64,000 nucleotides of DNA, taken from Paraplanobispora takensis. GTDB taxonomy: Bacteria; Actinomycetota; Actinomycetes; Streptosporangiales; Streptosporangiaceae. Below the pieces are notes generated by a model. The model was not told where the DNA came from. It did not search any database and worked only from the letters and a program-made list of their open reading frames with translations. The number at the start of each line of letters is the position of its first letter. Within the stretch, counting starts at the first letter, position 1. The position numbers were made by a program, and so were the translations under genes. The DNA is taken from the NCBI RefSeq assembly GCF_016863195.1, contig NZ_BOOK01000055.1:1-64000 (forward strand), read 5' to 3'. This document shows, piece after piece, positions 8,137-16,144 of this stretch.

Positions 8137-8337
8137 TGGCTCATCGGCCCCGCCCGCCGATCACGCACTCGGCGGCGAGGCCACGCCGGAGTCTACGTGG
8201 GAATGGCCGCCACGTCGAACTGGAAACCGATCCCGCAGGTCACGAACTTTCCAAGCCCCCACCGCCGCGGACCCGCCGGGGCGTCCGGATGCTGGATACC
8301 CACCGGAACACGACGGCCGGTCTGTAACCATGGACGC

Positions 8338-9543
8338 ATGACCCGTCCTCGCATCTCCGCGCGCATCTCCGCGATCTCCGAGTCCGCCACTCTCGCCGTC
8401 GACGCCAAGGCCAAGGCGATGAAGGCGGCGGGCCGTCCGGTCATCGGCTTCGGCGCCGGCGAGCCGGACTTCCCGACTCCCGACTACATCGTCGAGGCCG
8501 CCGTCGAGGCCTGCCGGACCCCGAGGTTCCACAAGTACACCCCGGCCGGCGGTCTTCCCGAGCTCAAGCAGGCCATCGCCGACAAGACCCTGCGCGACTC
8601 CGGCTACCGGGTCGACGCGGCCCAGGTGCTGGTCACCAACGGCGGCAAGCAGGCCGTCTACGAGGCCTTCGCCACGCTGCTGGACCCGGGCGACGAGGTC
8701 CTGGTGGTCGCGCCGTACTGGACGACCTACCCCGAGGCGATCAAGCTGGCCGGCGGCGTCCAGGTCGACGTCGTGACCGACGAGACCACCGGCTACCTCG
8801 CGAGCGTCGAGCAGCTGGAGGCCGCCCGCACCGAGCGCACCAAGGTCCTGCTGTTCGTCTCCCCGTCCAACCCGACCGGCGCGGTCTACGCGCCGGAGCA
8901 GGTGGAGGCGATCGGCCGCTGGGCCGCCGAGCACGACCTGTGGGTCGTCACCGACGAGATCTACGAGCACCTCACCTACGGCGACGCCGGTTTCGCGAGC
9001 ATCGCCACCGTCGTGCCCGAGCTGGGTGACAGGGTCGTCGTGCTGAACGGCGTCGCCAAGACCTACGCGATGACCGGCTGGCGGGTGGGCTGGCTGATCG
9101 GCCCCAAGGACGTGGTCAAGGCCGCGACCAACCTCCAGTCGCACGCCACCTCCAACGTCTCCAACGTCGCGCAGGCCGCCGCCCTGGCCGCCGTCACCGG
9201 CGACCTGTCGGCCGTGGAGCGCATGCGCGAGGCCTTCGACCGCCGCCGCCAGGCCATGGTCCGGATGCTCAACGAGATCCCGGGCGTGCTCTGCCCCGAG
9301 CCGAAGGGCGCGTTCTACGCATACCCCTCGGTCAAGCAGCTGCTGGGCAAGGAGTTCGGCGGCAGGCGCCCGCAGACCTCCGCCGAGCTGGCCGAGATCA
9401 TCCTTGAGGAGGCCGAGGTCGCGCTCGTTCCCGGCGAGGCGTTCGGCACCCCGGGATACTTCCGCCTGTCCTACGCCCTCGGCGACGACGACCTGGCCGA
9501 AGGCGTCAGCCGGGTCGCCAAGTTCCTGGCCGACGCCCGCTGA
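8338..9543 (+). CDS. PLP-dependent aspartate-type aminotransferase
   Basis: A 401-residue fold-type I aminotransferase of the AspC/AspB class, which moves amino groups between aspartate (or aromatic amino acids) and 2-oxo acids in the cytoplasm. It has the [17 protein letters not shown] start, [23 protein letters not shown] and the pyridoxal lysine Lys241 in [15 protein letters not shown]; the C-terminal FRLSYA holds the carboxylate-binding arginine. The ATG at 8338 begins [13 protein letters not shown], the family N-terminus; the frame is open further upstream but without a usable ribosome-binding site. In related genomes this gene also lies beside tRNA-Trp/secE on the opposite strand. Exact substrate preference cannot be read from sequence. 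Confidence 0.9.
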   Translation: MTRPRISARISAISESATLAVDAKAKAMKAAGRPVIGFGAGEPDFPTPDYIVEAAVEACRTPRFHKYTPAGGLPELKQAIADKTLRDSGYRVDAAQVLVTNGGKQAVYEAFATLLDPGDEVLVVAPYWTTYPEAIKLAGGVQVDVVTDETTGYLASVEQLEAARTERTKVLLFVSPSNPTGAVYAPEQVEAIGRWAAEHDLWVVTDEIYEHLTYGDAGFASIATVVPELGDRVVVLNGVAKTYAMTGWRVGWLIGPKDVVKAATNLQSHATSNVSNVAQAAALAAVTGDLSAVERMREAFDRRRQAMVRMLNEIPGVLCPEPKGAFYAYPSVKQLLGKEFGGRRPQTSAELAEIILEEAEVALVPGEAFGTPGYFRLSYALGDDDLAEGVSRVAKFLADAR

Positions 9544-9549
9544 CCCGGC

Positions 9550-9624
9550 GACCGGCCGCCCTCTCGCGGTCCGGGGCCCTGGCCGCGCACGCGGACGCGG
9601 ACGGCCCCGGACGGGCCGCCGGTC
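9550..9624. terminator. Bidirectional hairpin between convergent genes
   Basis: Nested inverted repeats GACCGGC/GCCGGTC (9550-9556 and 9618-9624) and GTCCGGGGCC/GGCCCCGGAC (9569-9578 and 9603-9612) fill the gap between the aminotransferase and the convergent STAND gene. No T-tract is present. Confidence 0.5.
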
Positions 9625-9651
9625 GTCCCCCCGGCGCTCCCCCCGGTCCCG

Positions 9652-11700
9652 TCAGTCGTCGTCGTACTCGTCCTCGGGCCCGGACTCGGCCACGCCCTGC
9701 AGCGCGTGCTCCACGGCTTCCCCCAGGCCGGTCGTGCGTCCCAGTTCGAGGAGGCGGTCGTACTCCTTGTCGTCCGTACGGCCGCGCAGCCTCTCCTCCG
9801 AGCCCTCCAGCAGACCGGCGAGGATCGGCGCGCGGCACGGCGGCAGGGCGGCCTCTTCGCGGGCCACGGCGGCGGCGCCGAGCAGTCTGATCGCCAGAGC
9901 GTCGTTCCCGTCGCCCTCCGCGATCACCCCGAAGGTCTCGATCCCCTCGACGAGGCACATGTCGTCGCCGAACAGCCGGGCGCCGCGCATGGACTCCCGG
10001 GCGGCCGCGGCGGCCACCGGAGTGTTGCCGAGCAGGTGCTCGGCCTGGGCCAGGAGCAGGTCGAGGCGGGCCAGGGTCCAGTAGTCGCCGCAGGAGGCGC
10101 ACAGGTCGCGCCCCTCGTGCAGGACCGACACCGCCTCCTCGTGCCGGTCGGCGGACATCAGCGCGGTGGCCACGACGACGTAGGTGGGCAGGAAGCCCGG
10201 GAAGACGTCGCCGGCCGAGCGGTGGCGCATCCGGGCGTCCTTGATGAACCGCATCGCCTCGGCCAGCTCGCCCCTGGCCATGGCCAGGTGGGCGTGGAAA
10301 TGGCTGACGTAGGCGGTGGAGTCCCAGCCGGCGACCCCGGTGTCGCACTCGGCGAGGGCGCGCTCGGCGCCCTCGATGTCGCCGCGCTGGATCGCCATCC
10401 AGGCGTAGACCCACAGCGCCTTGTTCCGCTCGGTGCCCGGCTCGCGCTCCAGCTCCAGGCCGCGCTGCAGCAGGGAGTATCCGACGGCGTGCCTGCCGCA
10501 GCAGATCCACAGGAACCACAGGAAGGAGACCAGTTCGAGGCCCCGGCGGCGGTCCTCCGGCCGGTCGTAGCAGTAGTCGACGGCCTGGCGCAGATTGGTC
10601 AGGTCGGGTGCCAGCCGGCGGTACCAGGTGAGCTGGTCGTCCTTCCAGCTCTGCGCCGCGCGGGCGGCGAGGTCGAAGAAGAAGTCACGGTGGCGGCGCC
10701 GCGCCTGGCAGGTCTCGCCCAGCTCGGCCAGCCGGGCGGCGCCGAACCCCCGGACGGTGCCGAGCAGGCGGTAGCGGGCGCCGCGCGGGCTCCCCTCCCG
10801 GGTCAGGACGGACCTGTCGGTCAGCCCGTTCAGGGCGTCGAGGACCTGCCCGGCCGAGAGGTCGCCGGCGCCGCAGACGCTCTGCGCGGCCTCGGCGTCG
10901 AAGCACTCGGAGAAGACCGACATCCGGGCCCACACCAGGCGCTCCTCGGGGCCGCACAGCTCGTAGCTCATGCCGAGCGCGCCGCACAGGGAGGCGTGGC
11001 GCCTGGGGGACATCCCGGAGGACGCGCAGCCGGAGAATCCCGGTTCGCGGCCGGCGGGGTGCGGATAGTCCCTGAACGGGTCGGACGGGCCGGCGAACAG
11101 GTCGGCCACGGCGGGGTCGGGGGTCTCGGCCACCAGCTCGATCGCCAGCGGGAGGTTGTCCAGCCGCCGGCAGATCTCGGCCGGGTCGGTCCCCGCGAGC
11201 CTGTCCCCGGCGAGCGTGACGAGCAGGTCGACGGCGTCGGCGGTGGACAGTCCGCCGATCGGGTAGACGTGCTCGTGCGGGAAGCCCAGCCGCTGCCTGC
11301 TGGTGGCCAGGACGTGCAGCCCCTCGACCTCCCGCAGGAGGTGGTCCACGAGGATGCCCGCGGTGTGGGCGACGCGGTCGCAGCCGTCCAGGACGACCAG
11401 GCCGGGGTTGGCCGACAGCTCGGCGACCACCCGCTCCACCGGCCTCCCCGGCCGCCGGTGGGCGCCGATCGCGCCGGCGACGGTCTCGGTCAGGGCCATG
11501 AGGTCGTCCGGCGTCTCGGAGACGTCGACGATGCGGACGTATCCCGGCGACTCGCGCTCCAGCGGTTCGGCCAGGCGCATCGCGAGGCGGGTCTTGCCCG
11601 CTCCGGCGGCGCCGGTCAGCGTGACATGGCGGGCCCTGCCGAGCAGGCCGCAGATGTCAGCCAGCTCCGCCTGCCTGCCGACGAAGACGTCCGCTTCCAT
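9652..11700 (-). CDS. STAND (NB-ARC) ATPase with TPR region, copy 1
   Basis: A 682-residue signal-transduction ATPase. The NB-ARC core begins FVGRQAELADICGLLGRA, with Walker A GAAGAGKT, Walker B-like PGLVVLDGCDR, sensor ATSRQRLGF and CRRLDNLPLAIELVAE. A winged-helix-like segment (WARMSVFSECFDAEAAQ) and a long helical TPR-type repeat region follow. The protein ends in an acidic tail (ESGPEDEYDDD). Unlike the LuxR-type relatives it has no C-terminal helix-turn-helix, so a direct DNA-binding role is not supported. The ATG at 11698-11700 fits best (GGGG five bases before, then MEADVFVGR). It lies downstream of the PASTA protein and sigma factor genes on the same strand, but is separated from them by a large hairpin. 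The ligand and partner are unknown. Confidence 0.75.
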   Translation of the reverse strand: MEADVFVGRQAELADICGLLGRARHVTLTGAAGAGKTRLAMRLAEPLERESPGYVRIVDVSETPDDLMALTETVAGAIGAHRRPGRPVERVVAELSANPGLVVLDGCDRVAHTAGILVDHLLREVEGLHVLATSRQRLGFPHEHVYPIGGLSTADAVDLLVTLAGDRLAGTDPAEICRRLDNLPLAIELVAETPDPAVADLFAGPSDPFRDYPHPAGREPGFSGCASSGMSPRRHASLCGALGMSYELCGPEERLVWARMSVFSECFDAEAAQSVCGAGDLSAGQVLDALNGLTDRSVLTREGSPRGARYRLLGTVRGFGAARLAELGETCQARRRHRDFFFDLAARAAQSWKDDQLTWYRRLAPDLTNLRQAVDYCYDRPEDRRRGLELVSFLWFLWICCGRHAVGYSLLQRGLELEREPGTERNKALWVYAWMAIQRGDIEGAERALAECDTGVAGWDSTAYVSHFHAHLAMARGELAEAMRFIKDARMRHRSAGDVFPGFLPTYVVVATALMSADRHEEAVSVLHEGRDLCASCGDYWTLARLDLLLAQAEHLLGNTPVAAAAARESMRGARLFGDDMCLVEGIETFGVIAEGDGNDALAIRLLGAAAVAREEAALPPCRAPILAGLLEGSEERLRGRTDDKEYDRLLELGRTTGLGEAVEHALQGVAESGPEDEYDDD

Positions 11701-11837
11701 AACAGCCCCGGCGTCGTCCCAACTGTGCGTGTACTTACCGTCGCACGGACGCACGTGCGCGTGGAAGCCCGTTGGGAAATTTCCCTCGTTCCTTGACGAT
11801 TCCCGACGGCCCTTCCCCGCACCCGGTCTGTGCGTCC

Positions 11838-11880
11838 GGCGGCGGTACGGCTCCCGCCGGGCGGGAGCCGTACCGCCGCC
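11838..11880 (-). terminator. Long near-perfect inverted repeat after the PASTA gene
   Basis: Two 21-base complementary arms (GGCGGCGGTACGGCTCCCGC, continued by one base, and its complement) are separated by a single base, giving a very stable hairpin 28 bases after the PASTA gene stop. There is no T-tract. It probably ends the sigma-PASTA transcript before the STAND gene. Confidence 0.65.
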
Positions 11881-11907
11881 GTTCCCCGTCTCCCGGAGAC
11901 GGCCCGA

Positions 11908-12894
11908 TCACCTGCCGGGGACGACCCCTTCGACGATCTCCTTCAGCTCCGCCTCGGCCTTCTCCTGACCGAGCCGTGCGTAGTAGTCGGGGCTCATCAT
12001 GACCTCGATCGCCAGCCCCGCACCCTCGGTCCAGACGGCGGTGGGGGTGCCGCCCTCCTCGATCCGCCCCACGGACTCGCCCGCGCGGACGATGTAGACC
12101 CGCTCGCCCCCGATCTCCACGGGCCTGGCGCCCTGGTCGCGGTAGCCCTTCATCCGCCTGCCCAGCTCGGTCGCCGCCTGCCCCCGGTAGACGACGGCCT
12201 GGACGCTGTACATGCCGGGCTCCAGACCGGCCTCCTGCCACCAGGTGCTGTAGCTGGTCTTGCCGAAGCCGTCCTTGACCGACCCCTCGCCCCACTGCAG
12301 GCCCTCGGGCAGGTAGGTGAACTCCACGCCGCCGAACCTGCGGCCGTCGCCCAGGTCTCCCAGGTCGTTCGGGATGCTCGGCTCGTCCCCAGGGCCGGGG
12401 TCCTCCGTCGGGTCCGGATCCGCCGTCGGGTCCGGGTTCTCCGTCGGGCCGGGCGGGGCGGAGGTCAGCAGGACGACGTGCCCCCGCGCGACCTTCTCCC
12501 CGGCCGCCGGGGTCTGCTGCACCACCAGGTCCCCCTCCCCCCCGGCACCTTCGACCTGCGCCTCGAGCCCGGCCGCCTCCAGCACGACCAGCGCCTTCTG
12601 CGCGTGCAGGCCGACGACGTCCGGGACCGTCACGTCCCGCACGACCGCGACCTCGGTGCCCCGGCCGGGCTGCGCGGCCGGGCCGGGCGCGGTGGCGGCC
12701 GGGCCGGCGTTCAGCGACAGGTACACCGGGACCGCCCCGGCGACGGCGGCGGTGGCCAGCGCGACGCCCGCCGTACGAAACCGGAGGCGGTGCGCCCGGT
12801 TGCGGCGGCGGATCGCCCCGCCCATCGCCGGCGTGGCGCGCACCCCCGCGACGTGCGCCTCCATCGCCTCCGCCAGTTCCTCTTCAAGCCTCAT
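11908..12894 (-). CDS. Single-pass PASTA-domain protein, probable sigma-factor partner
   Basis: A 328-residue protein with a cytoplasmic N-terminus (residues 1-38), one transmembrane helix (about 39-61, FRTAGVALATAAVAGAVPVY), one PASTA domain (about 88-148, starting VTVPDVVGLHAQKALVVLEAAGLEA), a Pro/Asp-rich linker (about 150-180) and a C-terminal globular domain of unknown family (FGGVEFTYLPEGLQW onward). Its ATG lies within the stop of the sigma gene (ATGA overlap). This coupling and topology suggest it acts as a membrane anti-sigma or sensor for the SigE-family factor. PASTA domains usually bind muropeptides or beta-lactams, so a cell-wall signal is plausible but inferred. No zinc-binding HxxxCxxC motif is present. 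Confidence 0.75.
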   Translation of the reverse strand: MRLEEELAEAMEAHVAGVRATPAMGGAIRRRNRAHRLRFRTAGVALATAAVAGAVPVYLSLNAGPAATAPGPAAQPGRGTEVAVVRDVTVPDVVGLHAQKALVVLEAAGLEAQVEGAGGEGDLVVQQTPAAGEKVARGHVVLLTSAPPGPTENPDPTADPDPTEDPGPGDEPSIPNDLGDLGDGRRFGGVEFTYLPEGLQWGEGSVKDGFGKTSYSTWWQEAGLEPGMYSVQAVVYRGQAATELGRRMKGYRDQGARPVEIGGERVYIVRAGESVGRIEEGGTPTAVWTEGAGLAIEVMMSPDYYARLGQEKAEAELKEIVEGVVPGR

Positions 12895-13391
12895 CCCAGC
12901 ACCCCTTCCCGCGGGCCCATGCGTTCGCGAATCCTGGCCAGCCCCCGTGCGGCCTGGCTCTTCACGGTCCCCGCCGAGCAGCCCATGAGCGCGGCCGTCT
13001 CGTTCTCCGACAGGTCCTCCCAGTAGCGCAGCACCAGCACCGCGCGCATCCGCGCGGGCAGCCGGCGCAGCTCCTCCACCAGCTCCTCGCGCAGCTCCAC
13101 GTCGGGAGAGGCGGCCGGGGTGTCCGGCGGCCTGGCGAAGGTGATCTCCTGGATCACCCGGCGCCTGCGCGCGGCACTGATCGCGGCGTTGACCACGACC
13201 CTGCGGGCGTAGGACTCGGGGTTGTCGTGCCGGATCCGGCTCCAGTGCCGGTAGACCTTCTCCAGCGCGTTCTGCACCAGGTCCTCGGCGTCGTGCTGCG
13301 ACGCACCGCAGACCAGGATCGCGGTGCGCAGCAGCGCCGTACTCCGTGCGGCCAGGAACTCGTCGAAGGCCGCCTCGTCTTCTTCCGTCAT
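12891..13391 (-). CDS. SigE-family RNA polymerase sigma factor
   Basis: A 166-residue group IV sigma factor with only regions 2 and 4. Region 2 is FLAARSTALLRTAILVCGA, DAEDLVQNALEKVYRHW (the core-binding and -10 part) and NPESYARRVVVNAAISAARR. Region 4 is LPARMRAVLVLRYWEDLSEN, then ETAALMGCSAGTVKSQAARG, a clear helix-turn-helix for the -35 element. The ATG at 13389-13391 follows AAAGGGGACC. It is coupled to the downstream PASTA protein gene. A CAACC-N16-CGTT element lies upstream and could be its own autoregulated promoter. Confidence 0.9.
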   Translation of the reverse strand: MTEEDEAAFDEFLAARSTALLRTAILVCGASQHDAEDLVQNALEKVYRHWSRIRHDNPESYARRVVVNAAISAARRRRVIQEITFARPPDTPAASPDVELREELVEELRRLPARMRAVLVLRYWEDLSENETAALMGCSAGTVKSQAARGLARIRERMGPREGVLG

Positions 13392-13417
13392 CAGCGAGGT
13401 CCCCTTTCACCCTCCCC

Positions 13418-13442
13418 AACGCACGGACGCGCCACCGGGTTG
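13418..13442 (-). promoter_or_regulatory. Candidate ECF-type autoregulatory promoter
   Basis: On the minus strand CAACC (13438-13442) and CGTT (13418-13421) are separated by 16 bases, just upstream of the sigma gene. AAC-type -35 and CGT-type -10 elements are typical of ECF sigma factors. Confidence 0.4.
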
Positions 13443-13483
13443 AGAGCCGAATTCACCGCGGTGCGCCGAGGGTACGGCACCAT

Positions 13484-14527
13484 ATGGAAATGCCACGTCC
13501 GCTCCGCGATCTGCCCAAGGCCCACCTGCACCTGCACTTCACCGGCTCGATGCGCCACTCCACGCTGGTGGAGCTGGCCGACGGGTACGGCCTGCATCTC
13601 CCCGACGCGTTGAAGGAGGACTGGCCGCCCAGGCTCCGGGCCACCGACGAGCGGGGCTGGTTCCGCTTCCAGCGGCTCTACGACATCGCGCGGTCGGTGC
13701 TGCGGCGGCCCGGCGACCTCTACCGGCTGATGCGGGAGACCGCCGAGGACGAGGCGTCCGAGGGGTCGGGCTGGCTGGAGATCCAGGTGGACCCGTCGGG
13801 ATACGCCCAGCGCTTCGGCGGGCTCACGGCCACGATGGAGCTGATGCTCGACGCGGTGGACCGGGCCGCCGAGCACGCCGGGATCGGGATCGCGGTCGTG
13901 GTGGCCGCCAACCGGACCCGGCACCCGCTGGACGCCAGGACGCTCGCCCGCCTGGCGGTGCAGTACATGGACCGGGGCGTGGTCGGGTTCGGCCTGTCCA
14001 ACGACGAGCGCCGGGGCCGGGCCCGCGAGTTCGACCGGGCCTTCCGGATCGCCAGGGGCGCGGGGCTGCTGGCCGTGCCGCACGGCGGGGAGCTGCTGGG
14101 CCCGGCGAGCGTGGCCGAGTGCGTGGAGGAGCTGGGCGCCGACCGGCTGGGGCACGGGGTGCGGGCCGCGGAGTCGCCCCGGCTGATGGAGTTGCTCGCC
14201 GAGCGGCGGATCACGTGCGAGGTCTGCCCGATGTCGAACGTCGGACTCGGGGTGGCCGAGCGTCCCGGGGACGTGCCGCTGCGGCGGCTGTTCGAGGCGG
14301 GGGTGCCGATCGCGCTGGGCGCCGACGACCCGCTGCTGTTCGGCTCGCGGTTGCTGGACCAGTACGAGCTGGCCAGGGGGACGCACGGGTTCGGCGACGC
14401 GGAGGTGGCCGAGCTGGCCCGGCAGTCGATCCGGGGCTCGGCGGCGCCCGAGACGGTGCGCAAGGAGCTGTTGCGGGGAGTGGACGACTGGCTGGCGTCC
14501 GGTGTCCCGCCGGAGCCGGCGAGCTGA
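13484..14527 (+). CDS. Adenosine deaminase-like metal hydrolase
   Basis: A 347-residue member of the adenosine/AMP deaminase superfamily, which hydrolytically deaminates purine nucleosides. The metal-binding start motif is KAHLHLHFTGSMRHSTL. Later motifs are VPHGGE (in place of the usual HAGE), the catalytic LGHGVRAAE histidine, CEVCPMSNVGLGV and LGADDPLLFG (the aspartate motif). All metal and catalytic positions appear filled, though the substrate-contact residues differ from classical adenosine deaminase (VVGFGLSNDE for GIDLAGDE). It may therefore prefer a different nucleoside. The ATG at 13484 is used; an ATG at 13490 (MPRPLRDLP) is an equally good start. The gene lies divergently between the two STAND-sigma neighbourhoods. 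Confidence 0.82.
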   Translation: MEMPRPLRDLPKAHLHLHFTGSMRHSTLVELADGYGLHLPDALKEDWPPRLRATDERGWFRFQRLYDIARSVLRRPGDLYRLMRETAEDEASEGSGWLEIQVDPSGYAQRFGGLTATMELMLDAVDRAAEHAGIGIAVVVAANRTRHPLDARTLARLAVQYMDRGVVGFGLSNDERRGRAREFDRAFRIARGAGLLAVPHGGELLGPASVAECVEELGADRLGHGVRAAESPRLMELLAERRITCEVCPMSNVGLGVAERPGDVPLRRLFEAGVPIALGADDPLLFGSRLLDQYELARGTHGFGDAEVAELARQSIRGSAAPETVRKELLRGVDDWLASGVPPEPAS

Positions 14528-14567
14528 GGGACTGTATCGACGGACCGGTGGAGTCCGACGGCGGCGC

Positions 14568-15536
14568 TCAGCGGACCGATTCGGCGATCTCCCGGGCGCG
14601 GTCGAGGTCGGCGGGTCCCTCCAGGCGCAGGCCGACCTGGCCGCGCTGCCAGATGAGGGTAGGGCCGGACAAACGGGACTCCACCTCGGGCCCGCCCGCT
14701 CTGGGCCGGTAGGTCAAAGCGTGCTTGGCCGGGATCCACCAGGCGTGCGAGTTCCCGACCACGGTCTCCTCCGGCCAGGGCTCGCCCAGGTCCTTGCGGA
14801 AGACGATGTCGAGCGTGCCGTCGTACTGGTCCAGCCTGACGCCGGGCCACAGCATCGACACCACCCTGCCGCCGTCGCCGACCCTGACGTCCTGCGGCTC
14901 ACCCAGCGCCGCCGGGACCCCGAGGGGGAAGGCGACCCGCTCGCGCGCCTGCTGCAGCGTGACCCGCTCCTCCCCCGGCAACGGGCTCGGCATCCCGGAC
15001 GGCAGCGGCCCCGGCTCCCCGCCGATCCGCAGCTCGATCCCGGCGAACCTGAGGATCTCGGCCACGGCGGCCCGTCCCACGGGAGTGGCGCCGAAGAACA
15101 ACGCGACCATGACGGCCACCACCGCCACCACGACGCGCCGCCGTACCCGGGCGCCGGGCCGCGCCGTACGCCCCGCCCGCCGTACCGGCGCCGGAGGGAA
15201 ACCCCGTGGACGACGGGAGCCCGGTGCGGGCCGGGACGGGCCTGAGCCCGGGGAGGCCCGGCCGGGCGCATCCGGATCGGCCGGCGCGGACTCCCCGGAG
15301 CCGGAGGACCCGGGATCGGGGGAAGCCGGGTCCGGCGCGGCGCCCTCGGAGCCGGGACCGGGGGGAGCGGTTTGCGGGGAGGGGGGGAGGGGGTGGCGTT
15401 GGGCGGCGGGGAGGGCTTCGAGGCGGGCGCGTACGGCGGCCGCCACGTCGGCGGGGGGTGGGACGGGGACGTCGAGGGACTCGCCGAGGGCGAGGAGGCC
15501 GGACTCCAGGTCGTCGGGCTCGTCAGGTGAGGTCAC
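14568..15536 (-). CDS. Single-pass membrane protein, probable anti-sigma partner
   Basis: A 322-residue protein encoded directly after a sigma factor and overlapping its 3' end by 14 bases; GTG at 15534-15536 is the start (MTSPDEPDDLESG). Residues 1-50 form a short helical cytoplasmic segment, 50-130 are Pro/Gly/Ser-rich low complexity, 133-152 is a transmembrane helix (RRVVVAVVAVMVALFFGA), and 155-322 form an outside domain with IELRIGGEPGPLPSG, VTLQQARERVAFPLGVPAAL and WWIPAKHALTYRPRAGG. The outer part resembles DUF4367/MucB-like sensor domains loosely. No zinc anti-sigma motif is present. Function as anti-sigma is inferred from coupling and topology. Confidence 0.6.
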   Translation of the reverse strand: MTSPDEPDDLESGLLALGESLDVPVPPPADVAAAVRARLEALPAAQRHPLPPSPQTAPPGPGSEGAAPDPASPDPGSSGSGESAPADPDAPGRASPGSGPSRPAPGSRRPRGFPPAPVRRAGRTARPGARVRRRVVVAVVAVMVALFFGATPVGRAAVAEILRFAGIELRIGGEPGPLPSGMPSPLPGEERVTLQQARERVAFPLGVPAALGEPQDVRVGDGGRVVSMLWPGVRLDQYDGTLDIVFRKDLGEPWPEETVVGNSHAWWIPAKHALTYRPRAGGPEVESRLSGPTLIWQRGQVGLRLEGPADLDRAREIAESVR

Positions 15537-16092
15537 GGTCCACCTCCTCACGCAGACGGGCCAGGCCGCGGGAGGTCCGCGACTTGACGGTGCCGACCGG
15601 GATGCCGAGCACCTGGGCGGTCTCGGCCTCCGACAGCTGTAGGAAGTACCTGCAGACGACCGGGTGACGTTCCCGCTCGGGAAGCGTACGCACCGCCTCC
15701 AGCAGCCGGGTACGGCGGTCGGTGGTCACGGCGGCGTCCTCGGGCCCCTCGGCCTCGGGCGGGTCGAGGTCGGTGAGCTTGCCGGCGAGGTCGGCGCGGC
15801 GCCCGCGCGAGCGCGTCAGGTTGTGGGTCTCGTTGGCGACGATCCGCAGCAGCCAGGGCCGGAAGGGGGCGTCGCGGCGGAAGCCGGCCAGGTGGCGGTA
15901 GGCCTTGACGAAGGCCTCCTGGACCACGTCCTCGGCCTCGTCCCCGGCGCCGAGCATCGCGGCGGTGCGGTGCGCGAGCATGCTGTAGCGGGTGACCAGC
16001 ACCTCGTAGGCGGACAGGTCACCGGCCAGGGAGCGGGCGATCGCCTCGTCGTCGTCCGTCTGGACTCCTTCGGATGTCCTGACAGATTTCAC
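15523..16092 (-). CDS. ECF-type RNA polymerase sigma factor
   Basis: A 189-residue group IV sigma factor. Region 2 contains YEVLVTRYSMLAHRTAAML, DEAEDVVQEAFVKAYRHLAG and FRPWLLRIVANETHNLTRSR. Region 4 contains LPERERHPVVCRYFLQLSEA, then ETAQVLGIPVGTVKSRTSRG. The start is GTG at 16090-16092, without a good ribosome-binding site, perhaps because translation follows from the STAND gene 52 bases upstream. The likely operon is STAND protein, this sigma, then the membrane partner. It differs clearly from the SigE-family factor at 12891-13391, so the two are not recent duplicates. Confidence 0.88.
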   Translation of the reverse strand: MKSVRTSEGVQTDDDEAIARSLAGDLSAYEVLVTRYSMLAHRTAAMLGAGDEAEDVVQEAFVKAYRHLAGFRRDAPFRPWLLRIVANETHNLTRSRGRRADLAGKLTDLDPPEAEGPEDAAVTTDRRTRLLEAVRTLPERERHPVVCRYFLQLSEAETAQVLGIPVGTVKSRTSRGLARLREEVDRDLT

Positions 16093-16144
16093 CGCATCGC
16101 GGTCCCGGACGGAAGCCCCCGGGGCGTGTCTCGTGGATCTTCCC

